NCBI RefSeq assembly: GCF_914767665.1 | Contig: NC_059501.1 | Location: 53,816,798 to 53,880,797, forward strand | DNA from: Harmonia axyridis | Taxonomy: Eukaryota; Arthropoda; Insecta; Coleoptera; Coccinellidae | DNA: 64,000 bases | Reading direction: 5' to 3' | Shown: positions 25,801-36,480 of the stretch, one piece after another | Layout: each line of letters begins with the position of its first letter | Numbering within the stretch: position 1 is the stretch's first letter | The notes under the pieces: model-generated | What the model saw: only the letters and a program-made list of their open reading frames with translations | The model's database searches: none | What the model was told of the DNA's origin: nothing | Program-made: the position numbers and the translations under genes

Positions 25801-28800
25801 AGGTCTTCTTGAGGATATGTATTTGCGATTAATTTCACACGATCTGAACATAGAATTTTCCTGTGTTACGGTAAAAGACCTATATCTGTCATTCTTTCCA
25901 TCACGAAGAAATATTAACTGAAACCTGCTATAGTTATCTTATATCTACATGATCGATGTTTAATGAAATCTGCATGCTCCAACAATTCCAAAAATTGAAA
26001 ATATTTTTTCAAGTAACCACTTGTCGACTTGTCATCTGGAGTTTCAATGATGAAGCTTCTGGTTGAAAATATTTGATTTTTTTGGTACGTAACATACCTA
26101 TTGTCGTTTCAAAAACGCAATATTTTCCAAAAATCAAGAAGTTACGTTTATATTCCTTTCAAACAGCTACCCCATTTTTGGTCACTGAGAAACTACTTCA
26201 TACTGCTAGCTTTTTTCGAGAATTATTCTGATAGGCAAACAAGAAGAATCTTTAACAAGTGTACAAGTTTTTTTACTTGCACCAATCTCAAAAGTGTTGA
26301 TACTCCCATTTACATTGAGACTTAGGCTATATCGCTAAAATTCGGCACTCACTTTTGCCGATGCTGTTGAAATTTATTCAGGTATATTTTTCGAATTGTA
26401 TTGCTGCGAAAATTCCACACATGTTTTTTTTTAACCAATCAGAACGTGTATTTTTGACAGATCACCATAGCAACGGATAAATTTTAGTGGAAATTTTTCT
26501 CCTCGTGGGTACCCAACAGCGAATTATACTGGAAATTTTTCTGTCGTTTATAATGACAGAATTTTTTTTTGACAATCTAATTTTTATTTATTCACATTAT
26601 AATTTTGATTCATTTCAACTACAAGCTTAGATATTTTCTAAATTCTTTGGACTATTATGATTAATGTTTATATTAAAAACGCAATTATTATATACTATGG
26701 TAGGTTGATTGGAAGTTGCTTGTTCTTGATTTAGAGTACTTGATGAAGACGAAAATCGATGTTGTTGAAAATAAACACACTTGGTGTGGAATTTTCTTAC
26801 TGAATACCACACAAGGTCAAATTAAATCTGGAAATTTTTTCTCGCTCATGAATATTTTTAGAAAATTATCCCTCGTCTTCGACTTGCGATAATTTTCAAA
26901 ATATTCATGAGCTCGAAAAAATTTCCGGAAATAATTTGACCTCTAGTGGTATTACTAGTGAAAACATCTTGAAATTAATAAAATTTGACTTAAATAGTTT
27001 TTAGTAGCATGCGGCTATTGAACGTTGCCTAGGACGGAACACAGTAGAAGAATCATGATTGTTCAGTGTTTCTGGCAGCTAATGTAGAAAACTTATTACA
27101 ATTCATTACAGAATTTCCGGTTATTATATGCAATAACGGTGATAGAAATGTTGATAGATTTTTATAACACGTCTCATATTGCAATTTGGTCATACATTTG
27201 TCATGCCGACAAGCCTTGAAAAGTTCGTATCAAATAACTTGTAACAATTATATCAAGTAACAAAAGACCAAAATGTTACCATTCATGGGGACCAAATGCC
27301 AAATAGGAGTGACTAATGTACATGAGTCAATTTCATGTCATTTATATTAGATAACTTCATATTATGTTATAAATAATAGAAAATTGCTGAATTGGGCCAT
27401 AATAATAGTACCAGCAAGTTCCATTTCGAAATAATATGAATACTTTATAGATCAAATAAAAAATTGAAAACTTCTAAATAATAATGTTCTGTAATCAATA
27501 TGCATATACGATTTTGAGAGTCCATAAAGCTACTACCTATTCTATTGCCTTCATTCTTGTGGAGTGAAGAGAGTCAACTTTGGAATTTCAAATGAAACCC
27601 CTGTTTTTTATAGCAGAAACGTATTCTGCGGCAAAAACTACAAAATTTTGTAAGAACAAGTTTTCATGATTCGTTACAGAGGGCTATGTAATCGAATTTG
27701 CATTTTCCGTCAGAATAATCTTAATATCCATACCATCCATTGATCATTGACATGAAATTTCAGTCGTTAATTGTCCAACTATTCGTTTAAACTTAGACGA
27801 TGGAAAACGTTCTGAACACAAGGATAGACTGTTCGACGGAGATTTCTAGTAGATTCCAATGAAAGAGATTCCTTCCGATTTTTTTTGTTTTAATTGATAC
27901 ATGCTTTTGAATTATTCGGAAGTATTTTGATCCAAAAACTCTAAGAACAAGATTTCGCTATTTTGAAATGATCAACGACAGTTATCTACTGAAAACAAAT
28001 AGTTCAGCAGGAAACATCAAAATTTCATGTGAATGATTAATGGAACGGATACAGTAGGGTCGTTCGGACGGAAAATTTAAATTCGATGCAGAGCCATCTG
28101 TGACGAATCGTGAAAAATTGTTCGTACAAAACTTGTATTTTTTGCCATGGAATAAGAATCTGGAATAAAAAACAGGCGTTCTAAATAGAGGTGGTTTCAG
28201 GAATAAAATTTGAAATCGTAGGCTCATTAGGTACTTGTACTCTTTTACATAGAGTTCCTATCATAGAGTAATAAACATAGATATAGGAAGTATACGCAAT
28301 TTTTACATGTCCCCAATATGGTTAGATTACATTGTCGGATTGTGATATCTTTTCAAATCCACAATTTAACTATATCGTTATAAATGTATATTATATATTG
28401 AATTAAATATATTTATTTGATTGATTTCCGATTGAATATGCAAATTTGAATAATTTCCTTATTGTCGAATTTCGAATTTATAATAAGCAGAATACCTGCT
28501 GACTTCCAAGGTTTGGCAACTTTTGCTCTCCTAGTGTCATCGGTAGTTTCACGTCGTTTGGCGCACTTGAAGTTTGTTTTCTGAATTTCTTATATAAGTA
28601 TTAAGGTATTTATTTCGATATATTTTGAGTTAATATGAAACGTAGATTCACTATGGAACATAAGAAGTGGAAAAACTAGCGAATTGAGTGAAATATCGTA
28701 TCTCTGATATGTTTTCATTTCCGCGCGCTTCATGTTAAATTTGATAGTACATTTTGGGGACAAAATTTGCTTACTGAAAATCACATATTCTCTCTCTATC

Positions 28801-31800
28801 TATATTTATTACTGTGAGGTTTCTACTAAGACTTCTATGCATTAAGTCATTACATGGAAATAGTTTCATTACAATTATGCTTTATTTATTTCAGGTTTTA
28901 GAATTGCCAGAATTCAATCATAGCCAACGCGTTTCAATATTCCTCAGTACAGACAATGAGATTAATACTCGACCAATTGTCGAAACAATATTCCAGAAGG
29001 AGAAGCAATGTTTCATTCCTAGGTAAGATTCGGATTTTGTAATTTTGTATAACTTGTATTTGAGCTCCAGCACATGGGCTGATCGAAGATGAAACTACGA
29101 CGATGGTGATTCTATCTCGATATAGGTAGAACGTATGGATGAAACTTAATGTATTATGTCCTCGTTTCGTTTAATTTCAACTTTCCCATCTATTATTTTC
29201 TTCCTTTATTAACATAGACCATATGGAAAGCAAATCTGTAATATCACAAGTACTCAACAAACACATAGTGCCATGTCTACAAAGTATAATTTGAAATGTT
29301 TTATGAAAAACGCTTTTCTATACTCACCCTATAAAAAGTGACGAAATTTGTACATTCCACCAATGTAACTTTCTTTTTTAAGCACTGTGCAACGTAAAAT
29401 TGTGCGATTTAATTTACCGTGAAGTAAAACGCACGGAGAACAAACCTTTTGACGTTTCCTGATTTGCCACCAGTTTTTGAATTTGTCTAAGTTTTCCTAG
29501 CTATTTTACACACTATTTTCGTCTCTCGTCTAACTTTTTTCCATGCTTAGATATACAGGGAGAGTAATAGTGCTAGATCGGTCGATAACTCTTGGAAATT
29601 TTGGTCTAGAAGAATGATTAAAATTTTGACGAAATCGACTGTACTCAGCACATAAGCTTAAATTATTTTTGGCTCTACAGGCTGGTTCGAAAGTGGTGAA
29701 ACACAATACCACCTTGTTTTTTTAATGTCTAATTTTCATATCATACTCATGATCTCCATGGAATTCCGATTTCGAAATACCCCACTTGTCATCATTTATA
29801 TGTGGTACTTTTTGACGTAGAGCACTTTTATCGAATATTTCCCTCCTGTCAAAAATTCTATGTAAATGGAGAACAATTATCGAACATTACAGCGATAATT
29901 GCATTGTAGGAAGCGAAATAGCACTGCGATAATTGTTCTGTTCATAGATGCATAGTTTCTATGCATCTTACACATTTCGAATCTATGGAATCTATGTCAT
30001 TGTCATTGTCATGTATTACACTTGTGCATCAAAATGACCGGATAATTTCGCATTCCAGCGTGTTTTCTTTGAAAAACTGCATTCGGTCATTTTCATTTTT
30101 GGAGAAAGAGCCCGACACCGAAGGTGGAGGACTCATGCAGTTTTTATGACAACACGCTGTCATGCAAAATTATCGGTAATTTTCATGCACTTGTGCAATT
30201 ACTTATGAATATTCTCAAGGACATATCATACGTCGAAAACTGTTCGAGATAAGTATATGTTTTTTATTGAATTCCAGAAAATTTTTCAAGTCTTCTGCAG
30301 ATTTACGGAATACTTTACAGGTGGTCCAAAAGACACTGCAATTTTTAACAACTCACCTTAAAATAATATCACTGAGTCTATTTAATCAAATGGCATTCCC
30401 TGAATTTTTTGCCTGTTGAATAACCTAGTGAGTATTCTGCATTTTATGTTGGGACGTATTGCTCCAAATGTAATGTAATTTTTTGTACAGGAACTGGCAA
30501 CATAGTTCCACGCATACTGTTTCAAAGGGATAAGATTGCTCAACTCTACTTAACTGTTGACTACTTATTGCTGACACAGCATTTATTTGTTCCGACTAAT
30601 TGATAAACAGTTTCACCTAATTCTATGTTATTATGACATGTCACTTAGCAAAAAGTGACTTAATAAAACACAGTGGCGGCACAAGTGTTCTCGGTTTTGA
30701 TTGGCTGGCAGTTTATGAGCCTACATATGGCATTTACATTCTCCCTTTACCTGATTTTTGATATTTATTCAAAATATAATTTTATTAATTCAGTTGAATA
30801 AAATTGTTCTATATACAGATCTATCAGACCACATAATTTTAATTTTAACGAAGTGTCAGTTCAGTCAATTAAGTTCTATTCACCATTTTTAGGCTCAATT
30901 TGAAGGTATTGTCGCCACTGTGTTTTATTTCGTCACTGTAACTTAGCAGGTTTAATGAGTAATTTCGTGAAGAGCTCCTGTTTTCACGTGATTGATTTCC
31001 TCATTTTTTTTTTCATATTGGATGCCGAGTAGTTGACACTCATGGTATAGGACGCTTCGACATATATATTTCCGACCGAAATTTGTGCTGACTTCCTCAA
31101 ATACCTACTCCCAAGATTACCAACGTTGATAATCGGTCGTTATGTATTGAACTTTCAATACATATTCATTGATCGATAATATTGGCCGTTTAAGGAATGT
31201 TTAACTGGTGGGGTATCTTTATTCATCATGTTTTTTTAGGTATAGCAAAAATGGCATGGAAATGGTAAAATTACATTCTATGGTTGACTGGGAAAATCTT
31301 CCATTAACGCCTTGGAATATAAAGCAACCTAAGTTGAAAGAGGAAAGAGAAAATGCACTAGATACAGGTAAGTGACTTATCATTTAAAAATGCATATTTC
31401 ATCCTCACCGTTAAAACATTAATTTTTTTTTTTTTATACGAAATTTTAGGAAATACTCATTCAGATTCACAAATTCATTTTCAGTAAAAAAATTATATGT
31501 TTCACACCAATTGGTTGAGGAAAATAGGTATATAGTATTAGAATTCGCGAATGTTTCAGGAAATAGTGAATTGAGGTAGTTTGAAATTCAGGCGCATAGG
31601 TATCCCTTATGAGAATCACCTATCTAATGTTTCCTACCTTTGTTTGGTACTCATTTTCACAGGAATATATTTCACTGCTTCACAATAAGGTTAGATCAAT
31701 ATAAGTACAGAACCATAGCCTGTAAATATGATGTTTCATAGGTTCATTGAAACTTTTCATTAATTTCTGTGATTCATGATCCTTTCCGATATATGAATAT

Positions 31801-34647
31801 ATTTTATAATTATACTTATACTTAGGGCTATTGCTACTCAGGGCCGGTTTTCTCACATGCGAATAAACAAATTTACTCCTACGAGTCCTACGGCGCAGGT
31901 GTCATTCGTAAATGAAACCTGAGCTGTGGGAATAAATTTATTCATTCATATGTGAAAAAAATGGCCCTGAGGCTCCTTGACCTACAGTGACTTATACCGT
32001 ATTCGACTTAATTCGAATTTTTGACGAGCTAATGACATAATTAGCTCGAATATATTTGCAGTGGTGTAGCCAGTCGAATTCGCTATTAATAAAACACAGT
32101 GGGGACAATACGTTCAAATTTAGCCTAAAAATGGCGAATGAAGCAGGGCTCAACCATGAAAATTAAGAATACAATTGACTGAACTGAACTGATACTTCGT
32201 CAGAATTAAAATTATTGGACCTGATAGATTTGTATATAGAACAAATTAATTCAACTGAAGAATACGTACTACAGTGACTTAAAAATGACCCTTACATTTC
32301 AAATAAATCCCAGGAATCAGGTAAACGAAAAATCTAAACAAAAAGCGCCATATTTAGGCTCAAAAACCAGCAGCAAAAACGAGACCACTCGTGTCGCCAC
32401 TATGTTTTATTAAGTCACTGTACCTTGACCTACCTTCATCATCATCATCATTCTAAGCTACCAACCCATTGTCGGATTAAGCCTCCCTTAGTTTTGTCCA
32501 TCTCTCCACATATTTTTCCTCCAACTTCTTCCAAGTTTCCCGTTTTTGAGCTTGCTGTCCACAGTTTGTGCCCAGAAGTCTTTTAATATCATCAGTCCAT
32601 CTTGTTTGCGGTCGCCCTCTACTTCTCGAATTGCTGCGTGGCCGCCATTCCACAATTCTGCGAGTCCAGCGATTGTCTGACACTCTGGTTAAGTGACCAG
32701 CCCAACTCCTACTACAACTTGACCTACCTTACCCAGAAATAATCCTAGTCAACACATCTATTTAGACCACAGAAATTAAGTATTCTGAGTGAGAAACAAT
32801 ACTTTTTTATCTTTCTCTTTTAAAAAAAAACATAATTCGTCTTGCATTATGGCATGCATCGTTAGAACTAGGATTATGCGCTGTGCTATCATTTATGAAT
32901 CCGCTACCCAAATTTCTATAAGAACTTTGATCGAAATGGGAGCAGTTGAATTAATGAATTCCACGTTCTAAGCAACTTATATTCGAAAGGGCTGACTATG
33001 AAGTCCGGGAGCCAGTAACAGATATACATGACCAAGTTCCTCTCAAACGGTAATTAGTAGAATGCATCAGGTAATAGTAATAAAAAGACTCGTGAACGTC
33101 AGCTGCGACTCTGCTGGGGGGGAGAGCGGCGGCAGCTAACCAAACACGAAGAAAAAATAAATAAATTCAGTCATTTCCTCCCAACTGAAAATTTGTCAAA
33201 TTGTAGCTAACCCAATATCTAGACGAAAAAATTCAATCAGCTAGCTATAGCATGGTGGATTATACGTCAGCTGGTGCCTCAAACATGAAAAAAAAATTAT
33301 TTTCAATGACAGCTCTGACAGCGACTCTGATAATGAATCAGAGAGTGCCACACTCGCGAGAAAAAGACTTTCTCCACATGTTGCATAATAATATTTCTCT
33401 AATTCTGTGGTTATTCCGTTCATTCTTCCACATCTTGTAGAACAAAATCGTGCGAGAATATATCAGAAACGCACAGTTTTCATGGTTATATTTTATTATT
33501 CTATGTTGGAACTCCGAACTTTCCGCCACGGTTTTATCTGTCAATTCATCAATTTGCCTCAAAGAAATCAGTTCTGCCAACCAACATTTTTCAATGCAAA
33601 AATCACTAAATTATATTTATGGAAATATTTCATTAATTTCAATGAAAATGCAATGAATTAGAGAAAATAATGTATAATACTCGTACAGAAGGCTCATTCT
33701 ACCACTCGTTCATTCCAAAACTCGCCACTACGTGGCTCGTTTTTGAATTTTGAACTCGTGGAAGAATATCAATGCCTTCTGCACTTGTATTATAAATAAC
33801 TATTAGTTACTTCCACTCTCTGATTCAGTATCAGAGTCGCTGTCAGAGCTGTCAATGAAAATATAATTTTTTTTTCATGTTTGAGGCACCAACTGACGTA
33901 TAATCCACCATGCTATAGCCAACTGATTGTATTTTTTCGTCTAGATATTGGGTTAGCTATAATTTGACAAATTTTCAGTTGGGAGGAAATTACTGAATGT
34001 ATTTTTTTTCTTCGTGTTTGGGGGGCTGCCGCCGCTCTCCCCCCCAACCGAGTCGTAGCTGACGTTCACGAGGCTTTTTATCACTATTATCGGATGCATC
34101 TCACCAAGTATCTCTCGAGAGGAAATAATGGACCAAATTTGCACCTGGCTCCCGGACTATGATGTAATCATCAGTTTGGCACCCTGCCAAATACACCTTC
34201 CATCTCCATAGTGAAGCATGGCGACTTTGCCGTTCGGTGTATATCCCAAGCGGCTCCAATCTTTCGAGAGACACGACGATACTAAAACACAAAACTTTTA
34301 TAGACAGTTTTCCATTTCGGATTAACAAGTACTAACTTGCTTATTTTAAACATAACACACCGTATGTTATTGAGTTTGCCAATGGTTCAGAGTTATTTCC
34401 AATAAAATCAATTCTTTCAATTGCAGGTGGTTTGGATCTGATTATTGTTCCTGGGGTAGCATTCACGAAGAATGGAAAGAGATTAGGCCACGGAGGTGGC
34501 TACTATGACAGGTATATTCGAACCATTAGAGAAAAGCAGAAGACACCAGTAGTAACCGTTGCTGTTGCTTTCCAAGAACAAATTCTAGATGATATCCCTA
34601 CCCATGAACATGACGAAATAATTGATAAAATTTTATATATGGAGTAA
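19717..34647 (+). CDS. MTHFS: 5-formyltetrahydrofolate cyclo-ligase, 4 exons (complete)
   Basis: Joining 19717-19827, 28895-29022, 31240-31367 and 34427-34647 gives 588 nt: 195 codons plus TAA. Every junction has GT and AG and keeps frame (phases 0, 2, 1). The enzyme converts 5-formyl-THF to 5,10-methenyl-THF using ATP, in cytosolic one-carbon metabolism. Recognisable parts are the helical N terminus KHKSELREDVSRKLAALS, the RVSIFLSTDNEINT block, CFIPRYSKNGMEMVKL across the exon 2/3 junction, and the family signature PGVAFTKNGKRLGHGGGYYDR at about residues 131-151. The length fits the family (about 200 residues). Introns are 9.1, 2.2 and 3.1 kb and full of transposons. No frame break is seen and the gene looks functional. 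No AATAAA lies near the stop; an ATTAAA at about 34932 could serve as poly(A) signal. Confidence 0.95.
20978..21904. mobile_element. Foldback/TIR element, ~0.93 kb
   Basis: The left arm (ACTGGGTGATTCACC... to about 21330) and right arm (about 21600 to ...GGCGAATCACCCTGTATA) are inverted copies with matching blocks such as GAAAATTTGCATGTTGGG / CCCAATATGCAAATTTTC and CTCAACGGTTCATAAGTTAT / ATAACTCAGGAACCGTTGAG. The interior has no recognised protein. A second, partial copy lies at 50965-51545. It sits inside or next to the hAT remnant, giving a nested insertion in MTHFS intron 1. Confidence 0.85.
21913..23140 (-). pseudogene. hAT-family transposase remnant in MTHFS intron 1
   Basis: On the minus strand the C-terminal dimerisation block is clear at 21950-22125: PSSSVASDKLFSGAGLIYDP, then LRSRLDRDNAAKHLFIKYNF. 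This is the hAT C-terminal motif of ZBED-like transposases. Further 5' on the same strand are ATYLNPRYNITFF (about 22510-22550) and SPFDEITRNLS (about 22605-22640), both standard hAT blocks. Stops and frameshifts separate them. The sequence CAGTGGTGGATCCAGG at 20826 may be the 3' end of the same element, now split by the foldback element at 20978-21904. It is dead and has no host function. Confidence 0.85.
23360..23960. repeat. Dispersed repeat, copy 1
   Basis: Begins at a diverged end, ACAGGATGTTCAACGTAATT. The block at 23693-23930 (TGCCCGCTTCT, CCACTGGTAGTTCAGAAAAA, TTTCAAACAATTCTCAGGAA, AATTATGAGTTTTGG) is shared with 49415-49640. A 111-codon frame through it is probably incidental. Confidence 0.7.
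24285..25486 (+). mobile_element. Mariner-like TIR element, 1.2 kb, TA target site
   Basis: Ends are CAGGGTGGCCACTTTTTCAA and its exact inverse, each flanked by TA. The arms match through AACTTTTAAACCATAAGAG and AAGCATTATCAAGCAGTTCA up to ATTATCAGGG. The left arm is then interrupted by about 200 bp (24416-24617), after which pairing resumes (TATTTTATGACACTTTTCGA). The centre, at about 24905-25045, still encodes a transposase tail on the plus strand with KCILQNGGHFEHLL, the C terminus of a common arthropod IS630/mariner-like transposase. The catalytic domain is absent. It is non-autonomous and lies in MTHFS intron 1. Confidence 0.88.
25487..26800. other. Intron 1 sequence, no gene recognised
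   Basis: Overlapping frames at 25281-25664 and 25475-25801 have no family match. The segment CCAAGGAATTTCTCATTTTC at about 25691 recurs at 49760 with few changes, so this part is repeat-derived. Confidence 0.45.
26804..26953. repeat. Short inverted-repeat (hairpin) element
   Basis: The arms pair closely: AATACCACACAAGGTCAAATTA with TAATTTGACCTCTAGTGGTATT, and further in CATGAATATTTTTAGAAAATTAT with ATAATTTTCAAAATATTCATG. It is 150 bp in total with almost no loop, which is typical of a MITE. It lies in MTHFS intron 1. Confidence 0.8.
27575..28225. mobile_element. Long inverted repeat, ~650 bp
   Basis: The left arm, about 27590-27770, and the right arm, about 28015-28215, are diverged inverted copies. 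Matching blocks include CCTGTTTTTTAT...GCAGA, CATGATTCGTTACAGAGGGCT versus CACGATTCGTCACAGATGGCT, and GACATGAAATTTCAG versus CACATGAAATTTTGA. The 81-codon minus-strand frame here is just one arm. It is probably an old foldback DNA element. Confidence 0.75.
28895..29022 (+). CDS. MTHFS: MTHFS exon 2 (residues 38-80)
   Basis: The acceptor TTTATTTATTTCAG precedes GTTTTAGAATTGCC, and the donor GTAAGA follows at 29023. It encodes LELPEFNHSQRVSIFLSTDN, then EINTRPIVETIF and KQCFIPR, the core Rossmann-like strand and the region that contacts folate in this family. It ends after two bases of the Arg80 codon. Confidence 0.93.
29556..29700. repeat. Dispersed repeat end, second copy
   Basis: ACAGGGAGAGTAATAGTGCTAGATCGGTCGATAACTCTTGG is close to 11934-12060 (CAGGGTGAATCAGTAGTGCTCGATCGGTAGATAATTCCTGG). 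It lies in MTHFS intron 2. Confidence 0.7.
30024..30190. mobile_element. MITE, ~167 bp, ~60-bp TIRs
   Basis: The left arm GTGCATCAAAATGACCGGATAATTTCGCATTCCAGCGTGTT pairs with the right arm AACACGCTGTCATGCAAAATTATCGGTAATTTTCATGCAC. AAAAACTGCAT / ATGCAGTTTTT closes the stem. It is non-coding and lies in MTHFS intron 2. Confidence 0.85.
30654..30938. mobile_element. MITE, 285 bp (ACACAGTGGCG family, complete)
   Basis: Terminal inverted repeats AGTGACTTAATAAAACACAGTGGCG and CGCCACTGTGTTTTATTTCGTCACT. It shares interior blocks (GATTGGCTGGCAGTTTATGA, TTTTTGATATTTATTCAAAA) with the copies at 32085-32420 (opposite orientation) and 17656-17790. It lies in MTHFS intron 2. Confidence 0.9.
31240..31367 (+). 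CDS. MTHFS: MTHFS exon 3 (residues 80-123)
   Basis: Acceptor TTTTTTTAG at 31239, donor GTAAGT at 31368. Encodes YSKNGMEMVKLHSMVDW, then LPLTPWNIKQPKLKEERENA. The pattern from MEMVKL to W-x-I-x-Q-P matches the MTHFS substrate region. It ends after one base of the Gly123 codon. Confidence 0.93.
31838..31970. mobile_element. MITE, 133 bp, TCAGGGCC termini
   Basis: The left end TCAGGGCCGGTTTTCTCACATGCG and the right end CATATGTGAAAAAAATGGCCCTGA are inverted copies. Inner parts (AAATTTACTC / CAGGT..GTGGGAATAAATTT) pair imperfectly. It lies in MTHFS intron 3. Confidence 0.85.
32085..32420. mobile_element. MITE, 336 bp (ACACAGTGGCG family, inverted copy)
   Basis: ATTAATAAAACACAGTGGGG at the left and GTCGCCACTATGTTTTATTA at the right. 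The interior is the reverse complement of the 30654-30938 copy (CAATTGACTGAACTGAACTG, GGACCTGATAGATTTGTATA). About 50 bp more is retained here, so this is the less deleted copy. It lies in MTHFS intron 3. Confidence 0.88.
32428..32712 (-). pseudogene. RTE-type LINE, 3' end of ORF2
   Basis: On the minus strand the frame starts near 32710 with WAGHLTRVSDNRWTRRIVEW, then RPRSNSRSRGRPQTRWTDDI, then ETWKKLEEKYVERWT and a stop at 32477. This is the extreme C terminus of an RTE-clade retrotransposon polyprotein. It is followed by the tail TGATGATGATGATG typical of RTE elements. Everything 5' is missing, as expected for a 5'-truncated insertion. It lies antisense in MTHFS intron 3. Confidence 0.88.
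33003..34157. mobile_element. Foldback element with ~345-bp arms
   Basis: The left arm (33003-33347) and right arm (33814-34157) are inverted copies about 90% alike by eye. They start at GTCCGGGAGCCAG / CTGGCTCCCGGAC and contain a G-run/C-run patch (GGGGGGGAGAGCGGCGGCAGC). Each arm holds, reading inward, a start codon followed by codons for VDYTSAGASNMKKK and a Ser/Asp/Glu-rich stretch (DSSDSDSDNESES) after a frameshift. The 466-bp centre contains an 80-codon minus-strand frame with no recognised family. The whole unit sits in MTHFS intron 3 and would form a strong RNA hairpin if transcribed. Confidence 0.88.
34427..34647 (+). CDS. MTHFS: MTHFS exon 4 (residues 123-195, stop)
   Basis: The acceptor TTCAATTGCAG ends at 34426 and the stop TAA is at 34645-34647. 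It encodes LDLIIVPGVAF, then the glycine-rich GHGGGYYDRYI loop that binds the triphosphate, and VAVAFQEQILDDIPTHEHDE (the usual V-P-x2-x-H-D end). This is the most diagnostic exon of the gene. Confidence 0.96.
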
Positions 34648-35640
34648 ACCATGAAATTTAGGAATTCTTCGAAGTTAACCTTGAATTAACGTTTCTTTCG
34701 GAAGGTCGTTAGCTAGTCCTTCTAATATTTTAATATTTCAAAATTATAGAGAATCCGCACCAAGTCATATAGTGTGATTTTTTATACTACCACTCATTCA
34801 TTCAGAAAATATATAATTTGCAATATATCTTGGTAAATCTTGATGTTTTTTCATTATACATGTAAAATTGAACTATAGTTGAGATTCATTATAATTTTAT
34901 ATAGGCAACTATACAGAATTTTCAATGGAATTATTAAAATTCATTGTAAGGTCAATTCTTCTCCTTAATATACTTCTAATTGACTAAAAGTCCATCTGCT
35001 CAATCCCATACCATACCTTTTTATAGCTTCCATATTGAATGATAGTTTTGTACTCATTGATAGTTTTTTTTCTTGTTGCCTACTCTCATCATTTACTTTG
35101 AGGTCATTGTCTAATGTGTGCCTATAAGAAAATGTTTCCAACTGGCACAAATCTGTTGTTACTTACTTAGATATTAGATTTTTTTTTCGAAATTCTTTTG
35201 CCATTTCCTATGGTTCTAGATGAGCTATACAGAAGGAAATTTGCAAGAAGTTTGTGTGAAAAGTATTGGAGTATAAAGATTCAATTGATAACGACTATGA
35301 CCAGTCTTCAGTGGATTTAAAATACACCAAGTTTTCCTAGGAAATTTGAAACCTAGTACTTTCTTTGAAGAATCGACGATATTAGACTTTTGTTGAAGAC
35401 ATTGCAAGAAATCCATTCCGAACGCCTAATCTCCTTGTCACTTTCATTAGATTAAAGGAAGGTATTAGTCCATAAAGGTTTGAGTGACTTTAATCTGACA
35501 GTTCTAATATCTGGGAAGTAAGATATAATTTTAAATGAGTTCGGATATAAATGAAAATTTTCCCAAGATTTTTCGACTGTGACCTGTCTACGAATATGAG
35601 GCGGAAGTATATGTGATAGTACTGGTAATCAATGCGAAGG
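34648..35640. other. MTHFS 3' flank, no gene recognised
   Basis: AT-rich sequence with short frames only. ATTAAA at about 34932 is the nearest candidate polyadenylation signal to the MTHFS stop. Confidence 0.4.
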
Positions 35641-36480
35641 TGCAGATCTAAAAGTTACACTTATAATTTTCGTAGAAACGTTGAGCTGGGCATCAATTTT
35701 ATGAACATAAGCACTATTGATTCAAATAGAAAAACAGAGTATTCACTAGCAGAAAAACCCAAGGCCAAAGCTGCTGTACGAACAGTGCTGGCATCAGCAC
35801 CCCATGAACAACCAGCTAATTTTTGAAGGATATTATTCCTCGACTTCAATTGCAAACGTAAATTGGACCTTGAAATTTAAAGAAGAATCAAGTTTGATTT
35901 CAAGATGTTTGGGAGAATAATAATTATGATTCAAGACGGAAATATTGAAAGTTACTTTGAATTTTCTATAGTTCTGTTGATTATTCAAATGAAAACAGAA
36001 AACTCCTGTTTTATTTGGATAAACGCATAAGCGCCACTTAAGAAAATAATTATCCATAATTTTTAGATCTTCATTTGAAGTATTTTCAATATTTCAAAAA
36101 TCAGTGTGACGAAACAAAAGAGCAATATCATCGGCATAGATGAATTTCTCAGATAGGGTAACAGGGATGTCACACAAGTAAAAATTGAAGTATGGGAGAC
36201 AACACCAATCCCTGCGGAAGTCCATTATTCAACGTTTTGAAACTATATGTAAAACTTTTGTCATCAACACGAAGTCTCCTGTCAGATAATATATTTCGAG
36301 TAATACACAACGGATTCGAAGGAAAATTTCCGAAAAAAAGATGTGATCATTTGATACCAATTATTTCTAAAATGCATAAGTTGAAGCTGAACACACTGTT
36401 CATATGCAAACGAAATCTCAACTTGCATCTATCATTACGGAAGTTGTTAGTATTAAGTTTTGGGCTATCGCGTCTTCGTG
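35640..36480 (-). pseudogene. Non-LTR retrotransposon reverse transcriptase remnant
   Basis: On the minus strand, from right to left: LSDRRLRVDDKSF (about 36270-36300), then NGLPQGLVLSP, then after a frameshift FNFYLCDIPVTLSEKFIYAD and DIALLFRH. This contains the YADD catalytic box of the reverse transcriptase palm. After another break come WRLCVYPNKTGVFCFHLNN, a HLEIKLDSSLNFK block, and RNNILQKLAGCSWGADASTV followed by RTAALALGFSASEYSVF. These are the standard thumb-region blocks of jockey/CR1-like LINEs. The element carries several stops and frameshifts. The endonuclease domain is not found. Confidence 0.88.

Noticed and set aside
25281..25801. Overlapping frames of 127 and 108 codons
   Set aside because: The first begins inside the arm of the 24285-25486 element, and neither matches a family; they are chance frames in repeat DNA.
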